From contig NZ_JACVXD010000002.1 of the NCBI RefSeq assembly GCF_014596975.1, positions 366,280-430,279 of the forward strand: a stretch of 64,000 bases of DNA, given 5' to 3'. Source of the stretch: Aestuariibaculum marinum. Its GTDB lineage: Bacteria > Bacteroidota > Bacteroidia > Flavobacteriales > Flavobacteriaceae. Below are positions 8,785 to 18,153 of the stretch, one piece after another (position 1 is the first letter of the stretch; each line of letters begins with the position of its first letter). The notes below the pieces were generated by a model. That model had not been told where the DNA came from. It was given only the letters and a program-made list of their open reading frames with translations, and ran no database searches. A program made the translations under genes and the position numbers.

Positions 8785-9261
8785 ATGGAGCAATCTAAAA
8801 AAACATACACGGTAGAGGAGGCGAAGCGAAAGTTAGAACATTATTGCGCTTATCAGGAACGTTGCCATAAGGAAGTTATTCAGAAACTCATCCAAATGCA
8901 TATGATACCTGAAGCGATAGATGTGATTGTGGTGCATTTGCTTCAGCATAATTTTCTTAATGAATCGCGTTTTGCAAAACAGTTTGCTAGTGGTAAATTT
9001 AAAATAAAGCACTGGGGGAAAAATCGAATTTCATTCGAACTCAAGAAAAAAGATATTAGTAAAATAAATATTCAGGAGGCGTTAAATGAAATTGAAGAAG
9101 AAGAGTATTTGGAGTTATTTAATGCAATAGCAGAGAAAAGGATACATAGTATTAAAGAAAGCAATGTTTATAAAAAGAAAAAGAAGTTCGCCGATTACTT
9201 TTTATATCGGGGCTGGGAATCTTATCTGGTTTATGAGAAAGCCAACGAATTGATAAAATAA
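8785..9261 (+). CDS. recX: Regulatory protein RecX
   Basis: The 158-residue protein is all-helical with RecX three-helix repeats: the YTVEEAKRKLEHYCAYQERC region, then the FLNESRFAKQFASGKFKIKHWG motif (the key part is ESRFAKQFASGKFKIKHWG), which is the family signature. RecX modulates RecA filaments. It lies 41 bases after recO and is probably in the same transcript, ending at a strong terminator. No recA lies nearby. Confidence 0.92.
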   Translation: MEQSKKTYTVEEAKRKLEHYCAYQERCHKEVIQKLIQMHMIPEAIDVIVVHLLQHNFLNESRFAKQFASGKFKIKHWGKNRISFELKKKDISKINIQEALNEIEEEEYLELFNAIAEKRIHSIKESNVYKKKKKFADYFLYRGWESYLVYEKANELIK

Positions 9262-9293
9262 AAAAGGGTTAAGTTGAAACTTAACCCTTTTTT
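9261..9293. terminator. Bidirectional terminator between recX and the barrel gene
   Basis: AAAAAGGGTTAAGT (9261-9274) and ACTTAACCCTTTTT (9279-9292) form a perfect 14-bp stem with a TGAA loop. A and T runs on either side allow termination in both directions between two convergent genes. Confidence 0.9.
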
Positions 9294-9314
9294 ATTTTAT
9301 GTTTTCAGTTTTAA

Positions 9315-9809
9315 TTATAAGCTAAAAGACATACCAAAGCTTATTGTAAACTGATTGTGAATTTCCTCAGCAGGTGTTAAATCTTCAGTTTTATACTTTG
9401 CTAAAGGGGTATTTAACTCGGTATAAACACCAAAACCTTGCGTAAAGAAGTAACGAGCTCCTAAATGACCTCCAAAATTTTTAAGACTTAAGTTTAAACC
9501 TGGATATAAATCGAAGTTTTCATCAATATTAATTACGTTTCCTAAGTTCGCATTAAAACGTCCTTTAATATCAAAACGGTCACCAAAATTAGCATCGATA
9601 TCTTCATTAATCCCTAAGGCATAAGCCGATGAAAAACCAATAGAGATATTATCGCCAAGACCATAATCGTAAGTAATGTTGATACTCGTGGCGTTATCTT
9701 GTAGGTTAACACCAACTTGAAATTTATTATCGTTTACACCGTTGTAAGCCTGTGCATCTGCAAACGAAAAGCTAAGAACAGCAACAGCTAATAAAATTAA
9801 TTTTTTCAT
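9315..9809 (-). CDS. Small outer-membrane beta-barrel protein (DUF6646-like)
   Basis: The 164-residue protein has a clear signal peptide (ending FADAQA) and about eight amphipathic strands ending in an aromatic/leucine strand (FTISFGMSFSL). It resembles the flavobacterial family I remember as DUF6646 (FQVGVNLQDNATSINITYDYG); the family name is from memory. It probably sits in the outer membrane as a small barrel of the OmpW/OmpX size class. The function is unknown. It is monocistronic, between its own promoter and the shared terminator. Confidence 0.75.
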   Translation of the reverse strand: MKKLILLAVAVLSFSFADAQAYNGVNDNKFQVGVNLQDNATSINITYDYGLGDNISIGFSSAYALGINEDIDANFGDRFDIKGRFNANLGNVINIDENFDLYPGLNLSLKNFGGHLGARYFFTQGFGVYTELNTPLAKYKTEDLTPAEEIHNQFTISFGMSFSL

Positions 9810-9836
9810 AATTTGAATTTAGTATTTTTTGGTAAA

Positions 9837-9844
9837 CAAATATA
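9837..9844 (-). promoter_or_regulatory. -7 box upstream of the small barrel gene
   Basis: A perfect TATATTTG on the minus strand lies 27 bases upstream of the start at 9809. No well-spaced -33 TTG is visible. Confidence 0.55.
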
Positions 9845-9873
9845 TTATAACTTTTACAAAACGCCGTATTTAT

Positions 9874-10734
9874 TTACAAAGCTTTGTGAGTTTTAACAAT
9901 AGCACGGGTGTTTTTCCAGTCAATCCATTTCTGGCCACCTAAACGCCGCATAACATTGTCGAAACTACGCATGAAAACAAGATTTGAAACTGCTTTACTG
10001 AAGTTTTTAGGGTTTCTGGCAATAGCACGTAAGCTCATCGAAAAACCAGGTGTTACATAACGCATATAATGCCAGTAGCCTTCAGGCATATAAAGTACCT
10101 CTCCATGATTTAATTCCGTTTGATAGCCTTTTGCTTTTTTAAGCATAGGCCATTTTTTAAAATCTGGATTATTAAAATCAATGTCTTCTCGGGTAATTAA
10201 CGAATATGGTATTTTATACAGGTATCTATTTTGTTGCTGGTCGAACAGGATAATCTGTTTTTTTCCTTCAAAATGAAAATGAAAAATGTTAGCCAAATCA
10301 ATGTCGTAATGCATAAACGTGTACGAATCACGCCCACCAAAAAACAACATAGGGATACCTTTCATTAGGCGTAAGCCAAAATCAGGAAAGGTGAAATCGT
10401 CTTGTAATTGCGGAATTTCCTTGATTGCATTCCATAAAAATATGCGGAATTTGGTGGGTTCCCGTTTTAGTAAATCAATATAATCGCCAAGTTTCATTTT
10501 GGCATGCGGCTCATTAAAACCATCTTTATAATCCACAGGACGGTCATCATACAACGGAATGGTAATATCGCCACCCAGTTCCTTCATATAATCTAAACTC
10601 CATTTGTTGTAAGCCGGCCAGTCTTCTATAAAACGTTCAATAACCACAGGTTGTTGCGGTATAAAATAATGCTTTATAAAATCCTCTTTGGTAATGTTTT
10701 TTACCCGAGGAATGTCTTGTAAGTTTAACGACAA
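9874..10734 (-). CDS. Cupin-8 (JmjC-like) Fe(II)/2-oxoglutarate oxygenase-family protein
   Basis: This 286-residue protein matches the cupin-like/JmjC family (Cupin_8). The metal-binding facial triad is visible as HYD in FMHYDIDLANIF and a later histidine in PEGYWHYMRYV. Relatives hydroxylate protein side chains or small molecules; the substrate here is unknown. The reading frame opens with TTG at 10734, giving MSLNLQ, the N-terminus I expect for this family. No in-frame ATG lies before residue 50, so TTG is very likely the true start. It has its own promoter and sits 91 bases downstream of bioB. Confidence 0.85.
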   Translation of the reverse strand: MSLNLQDIPRVKNITKEDFIKHYFIPQQPVVIERFIEDWPAYNKWSLDYMKELGGDITIPLYDDRPVDYKDGFNEPHAKMKLGDYIDLLKREPTKFRIFLWNAIKEIPQLQDDFTFPDFGLRLMKGIPMLFFGGRDSYTFMHYDIDLANIFHFHFEGKKQIILFDQQQNRYLYKIPYSLITREDIDFNNPDFKKWPMLKKAKGYQTELNHGEVLYMPEGYWHYMRYVTPGFSMSLRAIARNPKNFSKAVSNLVFMRSFDNVMRRLGGQKWIDWKNTRAIVKTHKAL

Positions 10735-10754
10735 GGTGAAAAAATTTAGTGAGC

Positions 10755-10762
10755 CAAAGTTA
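10755..10762 (-). promoter_or_regulatory. -7 box upstream of the cupin-8 gene
   Basis: TAACTTTG on the minus strand fits TAnnTTTG and lies 20 bases before the TTG start, supporting that start and a very short leader. Confidence 0.55.
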
Positions 10763-10825
10763 AGAAAAGGTTATCACTTGTAAAATAGAAATTGAGCCGT
10801 TTCCTATTAAGTCATATTTCGCTAA

Positions 10826-11917
10826 CTATTTTAAAGATTTGGCTTTTTCTTTTGCTGATTCATTTCGTTCAATGGTATGTTCGGGTCGACTCCATTTAGG
10901 TTTTTCTCCCAAGCTTTCGTATTTTGAATCTTTAGCTTCTACGGTTTGTGGTTGTATCTTTTTTATAAAAGGCTTTTGGGTATTTAATCCGAGAAGTTTA
11001 AATAATTCCATATCTTCATTCACATCCGGATTAGGTGTGGTTAAAAGCTTATCGCCAGCGAAAATGGAATTCGCTCCTGCAAAGAAGCATAGGGACTGTC
11101 CTTCTTGCGACATTTGTGTTCGACCAGCACTTAAGCGTACTTGTGTTTCAGGCATAACAATACGCGTTGTGGCAACCATGCGAACCATATCCCATATAGA
11201 AACAGGCTTTTGGTCTTCTAAAGGTGTGCCTTCAACAGCGATTAAAGCGTTAATAGGCACCGATTCTGGTTGCGGATTTAAAGTGGATAACGCGACTAAC
11301 ATACCTGCCCGGTCTTCTTCAGTTTCACCCATACCTATAATGCCACCGCTGCAAACAGTAACATTGGTTTTTCTAACATTATCGATGGTTTTCAGGCGGT
11401 CTTCAAAACCTCGTGTAGAAATCACTTTTTTATAATACTCTTCCGAAGAATCTAAGTTGTGGTTATAAGCATATAAACCAGCTTCTGCTAAACGCTTCGC
11501 CTGATTTTCGGTAAGCATTCCTAAAGTACAGCAGACTTCCATATCCAGTTTGTTAATGCTGCGAACCATTTCCAACACCTGATCGAATTCTTCGCCGTCT
11601 TTAACATTACGCCAAGCGGCTCCCATACAAACACGGGAGCTGCCAGACGCTTTGGCACGTAAAGCCTGAGCCTTTACCTGCGTAACGGACATTAAATCGT
11701 TGCCTTCAATATTAGTATGGTAGCGCGCGGCTTGGGGACAATACCCGCAATCTTCAGGGCAGCCTCCTGTTTTAATAGGCAGTAAGGTGCTTACTTGAAC
11801 GGTATTCGGATCGTGATGCAAACGATGAATAGTAGCTGCTTCGTAAAGTAGCTCCATTAATGGTTTGTTGTAGATGACTAAAATTTCTTCCTTTGTCCAG
11901 TTGTGCCTTGCCGCCAT
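10826..11917 (-). CDS. bioB: Biotin synthase
   Basis: This radical-SAM enzyme inserts sulfur into dethiobiotin, the last step of biotin synthesis. The 4Fe-4S motif is C53-P-E-D-C57-G-Y-C60, at the same residue numbers as in E. coli BioB. Other family segments are present (YYKKVISTRGFEDRL, GGIIGMGETEEDR, RLSAGR with the 2Fe-2S arginine). A lysine-rich C-terminal tail extends it to 363 residues, slightly longer than E. coli. It starts 6 bases after the stop of the TonB receptor gene, so the two form an operon. The other bio genes are not in the window. Confidence 0.97.
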   Translation of the reverse strand: MAARHNWTKEEILVIYNKPLMELLYEAATIHRLHHDPNTVQVSTLLPIKTGGCPEDCGYCPQAARYHTNIEGNDLMSVTQVKAQALRAKASGSSRVCMGAAWRNVKDGEEFDQVLEMVRSINKLDMEVCCTLGMLTENQAKRLAEAGLYAYNHNLDSSEEYYKKVISTRGFEDRLKTIDNVRKTNVTVCSGGIIGMGETEEDRAGMLVALSTLNPQPESVPINALIAVEGTPLEDQKPVSIWDMVRMVATTRIVMPETQVRLSAGRTQMSQEGQSLCFFAGANSIFAGDKLLTTPNPDVNEDMELFKLLGLNTQKPFIKKIQPQTVEAKDSKYESLGEKPKWSRPEHTIERNESAKEKAKSLK

Positions 11918-11923
11918 AATTAG

Positions 11924-13741
11924 TTATTTAAAGTTGTAACGTAAACCAAACAATACATTACTTGGAGGCATTGGTACAATACCAGTTTCAATATAATCGG
12001 TATCGAAAATGTTATTGGCTGTAACACTTAATTCTAATTGATTTAGATTAAAAATTGCCGAAGCATCTAGCACGTTATAACTTAATCCCTGAGTACGCTC
12101 AGCGTATTTATAAATCACATTAAAGTTGATACTTTTTGTAATACGAGTGCTTAAACGTGATGTGAAATGATGCTTTAACGAGTTGATGGAATATCGAGAA
12201 AAATCAAGGTTGATGTCTTCAATTTTATCTTCCATGAAGGTGTACCCAACCGATAAATTTTGCTTTAAGTTGTTAACTGTAAAATTGTAAGAGGTATTAA
12301 CTTCAAATCCTTTCGTTTTAGAATCTCTAATGTTTTGTGCCATAAAAGGATCGTCGGCATTCGCTTTTACGTAATCAATTAAGTTTTCTGCATCCTTATA
12401 GAACAATGCAAACGAGGCATTAAATCTTGAAGAGAAAAATTTACCTCCAACTTCTCCAGAAAGCGCCTCCTCTGGTTCCAAGTTTTCGTTTCCAATACTT
12501 GCCGGGTCGCTGTAATATAAATCGGTGTAAGTCGGCACACGGTAAGTGTATCCTATATTACCATAAGCTCTAAAGTTTTCAGAAATTTTATATCCTAAAT
12601 CTACACCAGGGAAAGCATGAAATTTAAAATCTGAAAAGTAAGTCACTGCTACACCAGGCGTAATATCCAGATTCTCTAATTTAAAGCGATGCTCTAAGAA
12701 TGCTGTAGTCATAAAGCGTTCACGGTCACCTAATATATTGCTCGTCATATAAATTTGTGAGACATCAATACCTAAGCCAGTGACTCCAAGATTTGAAGTA
12801 TATGACGTATTAATTTCAGCTCCTACTTTATTGCTAATGTGTAAGTTTCTATAAAAGCTTGGTTCGTCACGTCTTAGCAAGAACATATCCTGGTTACGTT
12901 TCCAGTATAGTCTTGGTTTTATTTTTAGTTTAGACGTTTTAAATGCTGTAGAAATACCAATTAAACTATTTTGAGTTTCTTCATATTCATGAAAGGTTTC
13001 ATTACTTGTGTAGAAATTTTCAGCACCAAATTTTCTTTCGAAAAATGTGGCAAGCATTTCTATTGGAAGCGCATTTTTGTTAAATATACTTTTTAAGAAG
13101 TAATTTGAATTATCGTAATCTGAATTTGTTCTGTAGCCATCAGACGATAATTTTCCCATGTGTGCAATATGGGATGAGTTTTCTAAGTCAGATCCCACAG
13201 TTACCGATCCGTTTAGCTGATTAAAAGAGCCTGTTTCAAGATTTGCCGAAATACTATTGTTTAGTTGGTTTTTAGTTACAATGTTTATTGCTCCGGCAAA
13301 CGCATTTTGTCCAAATGCTCTAGCTGCAGGCCCTTTTATAATTTCAATACGCTCAATAACTTCAATGGGTAAAGCGGCATTCATGGTGTGGTGACCGGTT
13401 TGTGCATCGTCCATTTTTATACCGTCGATAAGTAATAATGTTTGGTCGAAACTACCACCGCGAATGTATAAATCGGCCTGGCTTCCAGCTGTACCGCGAC
13501 GTCTTATATCTACACCTGCAACTTGTTGCAAAAGGTCGGCAACATTAGTAGCTGCACTGTTTTTAATATCTTCTGAAGTTATAATATTTATTGTTCTTGA
13601 GTTTTCTTTAAAAGGCAAATCGATTCGTGTTGAGGTAATGGTGATTTCCTGCAGTGAATCTATTTTAACAGGTTCATTTTGTGCTTTAGCGAATAAGGTA
13701 TAAAGCATTACAAATGATATAAGAGTCAGTTTGTTTTTCAT
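11924..13741 (-). CDS. TonB-dependent receptor, BtuB-like, in operon with bioB
   Basis: The 605-residue protein has a signal peptide (ending LFAKAQ), a TonB-box-like stretch (LQEITITSTR), a plug domain (DLLQQVAGVDIRRRG, then DLYIRGGSFDQTLLLIDG and IERIEIIKGPAARAFG) and a barrel ending in FGLRYNFK. It lacks the carboxypeptidase-like leader domain of the SusC type, so it is the vitamin/metal/siderophore-size class of receptor. It is transcribed with bioB directly behind it. Its promoter region holds the inverted repeat shared with the divergent MocR gene. A vitamin or biotin-precursor ligand is an inference from context only. Confidence 0.9.
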   Translation of the reverse strand: MKNKLTLISFVMLYTLFAKAQNEPVKIDSLQEITITSTRIDLPFKENSRTINIITSEDIKNSAATNVADLLQQVAGVDIRRRGTAGSQADLYIRGGSFDQTLLLIDGIKMDDAQTGHHTMNAALPIEVIERIEIIKGPAARAFGQNAFAGAINIVTKNQLNNSISANLETGSFNQLNGSVTVGSDLENSSHIAHMGKLSSDGYRTNSDYDNSNYFLKSIFNKNALPIEMLATFFERKFGAENFYTSNETFHEYEETQNSLIGISTAFKTSKLKIKPRLYWKRNQDMFLLRRDEPSFYRNLHISNKVGAEINTSYTSNLGVTGLGIDVSQIYMTSNILGDRERFMTTAFLEHRFKLENLDITPGVAVTYFSDFKFHAFPGVDLGYKISENFRAYGNIGYTYRVPTYTDLYYSDPASIGNENLEPEEALSGEVGGKFFSSRFNASFALFYKDAENLIDYVKANADDPFMAQNIRDSKTKGFEVNTSYNFTVNNLKQNLSVGYTFMEDKIEDINLDFSRYSINSLKHHFTSRLSTRITKSINFNVIYKYAERTQGLSYNVLDASAIFNLNQLELSVTANNIFDTDYIETGIVPMPPSNVLFGLRYNFK

Positions 13742-13785
13742 GATTAAGTTTAAAATTAAAAACAGTGCAAAAGTCGTAACTTAGC

Positions 13786-13806
13786 GGACTATTAAAATAG
13801 TCCAGT

Positions 13807-13826
<20 letters not shown>
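13786..13826. promoter_or_regulatory. Operator-like repeats between the TonB-bioB operon and the MocR gene
   Basis: A perfect inverted repeat, GGACTATT (13786-13793), AA, AATAGTCC (13796-13803), is followed by a third copy AATAGTCC (13819-13826), 23 bases further. Three half-sites on about two helical turns fit dimeric MocR/GntR binding. On the minus strand the palindrome sits just upstream of a near-consensus -7 box (GACTTTTG, 13769-13776), in the -33 area. Confidence 0.7.
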
Positions 13827-15306
<1,480 letters not shown>

Positions 15307-15308
15307 TT

Positions 15309-15349
15309 AAAAAGGCTGTGTAAAAATTTAATTTTTACACAGCCTTTTT
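15309..15349. terminator. Bidirectional terminator between the MocR gene and flotillin
   Basis: AAAAAGGCTGTGTAAAAA (15309-15326) and its perfect complement (15332-15349) form an 18-bp stem with a TTTAA loop, between two convergent genes. Confidence 0.92.
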
Positions 15350-15363
15350 ATAAAAGTTAAATA

Positions 15364-16794
15364 TTACTCTTTATCTGTTGAAGATTCTTCGTTATCTACC
15401 GGATTTTCGGATTTAATATCAACATCTTTACCTTTTAAATACTCAGGTAATTGCATACCGGCCATATTAAACATGTCTTGTAATGGCGGCACCGATTTAT
15501 ACATGCCAGAAAGGAAATTTGCTGTAGATGATTTACCATCTTTACTCGTGCTACCATTATCCCAAACAGTAACTTTATCAATCTTAATGTTTTTAATGGC
15601 TTCAGATTGTAGTTTAACAAGTTCAGGAAGTTTGTCGGCAATTAATAATAACACAGCATCTCTGGAGTTGTTTCCGGCGGCTTTAACGATTTCATCAAGA
15701 CCAGCAGCTTGCTTGGTTAAGACTTCGTAAATACCTTGTGCTTCCGCTTGCGCTTTAAATAAAATCGCATCAGCCTCACCTCTGGCACGTCTTCTAATAC
15801 GTTCTGCTTCAGCTTCAGCATCAATTTCAACTTTCTTTTTATCAATTTCAGCAGGTACAATTACATCGGCCATTTGTGAAGAACGTTCACGTTCTGCTCT
15901 GGCAGTTTCTGCTTCTTGTTCTGCGGCGTAAGCCTCTTCTAATGCTTTTGCACTTTGTACTTTTTCTGAAGCGATAGCAACACGTTCTGCTTCTGCTTCA
16001 CGCTGACGACGAAGAGAGTCGGAATTGGCAACTGCAATTTTAGCGGTGTTTTCACCTTCTACAGCCTGTGCATTGGCAGCAGCAACCTGAGTTCTTTCGT
16101 CTTGAACAGCGTTAGCTTCACCAATAGAACCATCTCTGTTTTTCTCAGCAACCGATTTACGAGCGGCATTAATAGCGTGTGCGGCAGCTTCTTTACCTAA
16201 TGCTTCGATATACCCAGACTCGTCGACAATATCGGTAATGTTTACGTTGATGAGTTTTAAACCTACTTTTTTAAGTTCCGACTCGACACTCTGAGAAATG
16301 TTGGTTAAGAATTTATCTCTATCGGAATTGATTTCTTCAATATCCATCGAGGCCACAACTAAACGTAACTGACCGAATATAATTTCTTTAGCTAACTCTT
16401 GAACATCGTTCATCGATAAACCTAACAAACGTTCAGCGGCATTTTGCATAATGCCAGGTTCGGTAGATACTCCAATGGTGAATCTTGAAGGTACATTAAC
16501 ACGGATGTTTTGTTTAGACAGGGCATTAACCAGATTAACTTCAATGGAAATAGGTGTTAAATCCAGAAATTCGTAATCCTGAATGACTGGAAAAATAAAG
16601 GCAGCACCTCCATGAATACATTTGGCCGATTGCCCGCCGCCTACTTTACCATAAACCACCAAAATGCGATCGGAAGGACAGCGTTTATAGCGGCGAATAA
16701 GCACGATAAAAAATACAAAAATGAACATAATGGCTGCGATAACAGCCACTGGAAGCCCGAAACTAAAGGCGTCCTGAGTGATAAGTGTTAGCAT
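15364..16794 (-). CDS. Flotillin-like membrane scaffold protein
   Basis: This 476-residue protein has an N-terminal membrane segment (about residues 12-35), an SPFH/band-7 domain (about 40-220, including NALSKQNIRVNVPSRF and a DIVDESGYIEALG stretch), a long Ala/Glu-rich coiled coil (about 220-370) and an acidic C-terminal tail. This is the layout of FloT/YuaG and eukaryotic flotillins, which organise membrane microdomains. It starts 4 bases after the stop of the NfeD-like gene; the flotillin-NfeD pair is a common bacterial arrangement. Confidence 0.92.
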   Translation of the reverse strand: MLTLITQDAFSFGLPVAVIAAIMFIFVFFIVLIRRYKRCPSDRILVVYGKVGGGQSAKCIHGGAAFIFPVIQDYEFLDLTPISIEVNLVNALSKQNIRVNVPSRFTIGVSTEPGIMQNAAERLLGLSMNDVQELAKEIIFGQLRLVVASMDIEEINSDRDKFLTNISQSVESELKKVGLKLINVNITDIVDESGYIEALGKEAAAHAINAARKSVAEKNRDGSIGEANAVQDERTQVAAANAQAVEGENTAKIAVANSDSLRRQREAEAERVAIASEKVQSAKALEEAYAAEQEAETARAERERSSQMADVIVPAEIDKKKVEIDAEAEAERIRRRARGEADAILFKAQAEAQGIYEVLTKQAAGLDEIVKAAGNNSRDAVLLLIADKLPELVKLQSEAIKNIKIDKVTVWDNGSTSKDGKSSTANFLSGMYKSVPPLQDMFNMAGMQLPEYLKGKDVDIKSENPVDNEESSTDKE

Positions 16795-16798
16795 TAAA

Positions 16799-17377
16799 TT
16801 AGTTATTAAGTTGTTCTACAATTAAAATTCCGTTATCGGTAACATCTTTTACTTTTATTACAGTTCCCGATTTTAAGTTAGTTTGTGCATCGGTTAAAGC
16901 TTCAAGTTCTCTGAGTGCACCCTGAATGCGAACATGAGCTTTTCCAATAGAAGAGCGGTTAGCACCAATAGTCAGGTAGACCTCACCAACAGCGCCAATG
17001 GCATTTTTAAAATCTAATGTACCGCTATGGCTTAGTTTTCTCATATAATAAAACATGGCAGCCATAATAGCCATCATTAACAAACCTGCACCAAGTGAAA
17101 TGATTACGGTAAGCGGTTTTGATAGGCCACTATCTATACATGCAATACCGCTCCATCCAAAAATGGTAAAGAACCCGACCAAGTTTTTAAAGGTGATAAA
17201 CTGAAAACCGATACCGGTATCGGCTTCTATTTCGGCATCTGTTTCAAGTTCAAGTCCATCAGAATCGCCGCCGATAAAGGTTAGCGCCATGATGATTATA
17301 AAAACAACTGAAGCAATTAGGGCAATACCCCAGTAAATCTGAGGAAAGAGCTCTAAGCTGTAAAACCATTCGGTCAT
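16799..17377 (-). CDS. NfeD/YuaF-like membrane protein, partner of flotillin
   Basis: The 192-residue protein has membrane segments near residues 12-35 and 60-115 (including SLGAGLLMMAIMAAMFYYM) and a C-terminal OB-fold of the NfeD type (IGAVGEVYLTIGANRSSIGKAHVRI, key part GAVGEVYLTIG, then TVIKVKDVTDNGILIVE). It lacks the serine-protease part of long NfeD proteins. The short form typically pairs with flotillin, as here, and is the first gene of the operon. Confidence 0.85.
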   Translation of the reverse strand: MTEWFYSLELFPQIYWGIALIASVVFIIIMALTFIGGDSDGLELETDAEIEADTGIGFQFITFKNLVGFFTIFGWSGIACIDSGLSKPLTVIISLGAGLLMMAIMAAMFYYMRKLSHSGTLDFKNAIGAVGEVYLTIGANRSSIGKAHVRIQGALRELEALTDAQTNLKSGTVIKVKDVTDNGILIVEQLNN

Positions 17378-17591
17378 AATTAAAAGATTTAAATTTTATG
17401 ATATCAATATAAAACCTTTTTACGGTTTTATATTACTCTTTCGAAAGTAAAATCAACACAAGTTTTAGAAATTTCCGTGTAAGTAGTTAACGTGTTCTTA
17501 TTGAGTTTAATAGTTGTGAATTAATCTTAATTTCATTTTATATGTAGGTGAAATCTGTTATTTGTTACAATTATTAATTTAAAAAGGGGAT

Positions 17592-18005
17592 TTATTTTAA
17601 GTCGAATTCTGTTTTACAAGTTTCACATTTATACTTGTATCTCGTGTAAAAGGGAAATAACCCAAAAACAAGGCCTACCAGAAATGAGAATAGAGATTTA
17701 GCCTCTTTAATGGTAGAAAATAATTCTATTTTGATACCATCACATTTTGGACAATGAATTTCTTCACCGGTATCATTAACAGAGTATTTTTTAATAGAAT
17801 CTAAAATAAGTAAGGCGTCTTCTTCCTGTTCCGCAAGAACTTTTAATTTCACACCTCCAATAGCGTTACTTACTAATGGATCTGTGTCTATAGTAATATG
17901 GTCTGAAAGAAAAACTTTAATGCCTTCCGATTCCAATCTGCCTTTAATAATCTGAGCCTCGGTAGAGTACTGAAACCTGGCTATGGTTTTAAATGTTGGA
18001 TTCAT
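17592..18005 (-). CDS. DUF2007 protein with zinc ribbon
   Basis: The 137-residue protein begins with a DUF2007 domain (about 5-72: TIARFQYSTEAQIIKGRLESEGI, key part EAQIIKGRLESEGI, and NAIGGVKLKVLAEQEEDAL). It then has two cysteine pairs (CPKC near 85 and CETC near 129) that could form a zinc ribbon, separated by a short hydrophobic stretch (SFLVGLVFGLFPFY). DUF2007 is often labelled a putative signal-transducing domain; its function is not established. It is monocistronic; the 214 bases downstream, before the NfeD-like gene, hold no further gene. Confidence 0.75.
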   Translation of the reverse strand: MNPTFKTIARFQYSTEAQIIKGRLESEGIKVFLSDHITIDTDPLVSNAIGGVKLKVLAEQEEDALLILDSIKKYSVNDTGEEIHCPKCDGIKIELFSTIKEAKSLFSFLVGLVFGLFPFYTRYKYKCETCKTEFDLK

Positions 18006-18153
18006 AAGGCAGTAATTTTATTGAAATTTAAATGAATGTTTTTATTATATGTAAGTAAAGTAAACGAAATGTTACAAAATAAGGTATTGTTGATCTTTTA
18101 ATTGAAAATATTGGTGATTCAAAAATGTTATATTAGTCCTCTAAAATTTCGTT

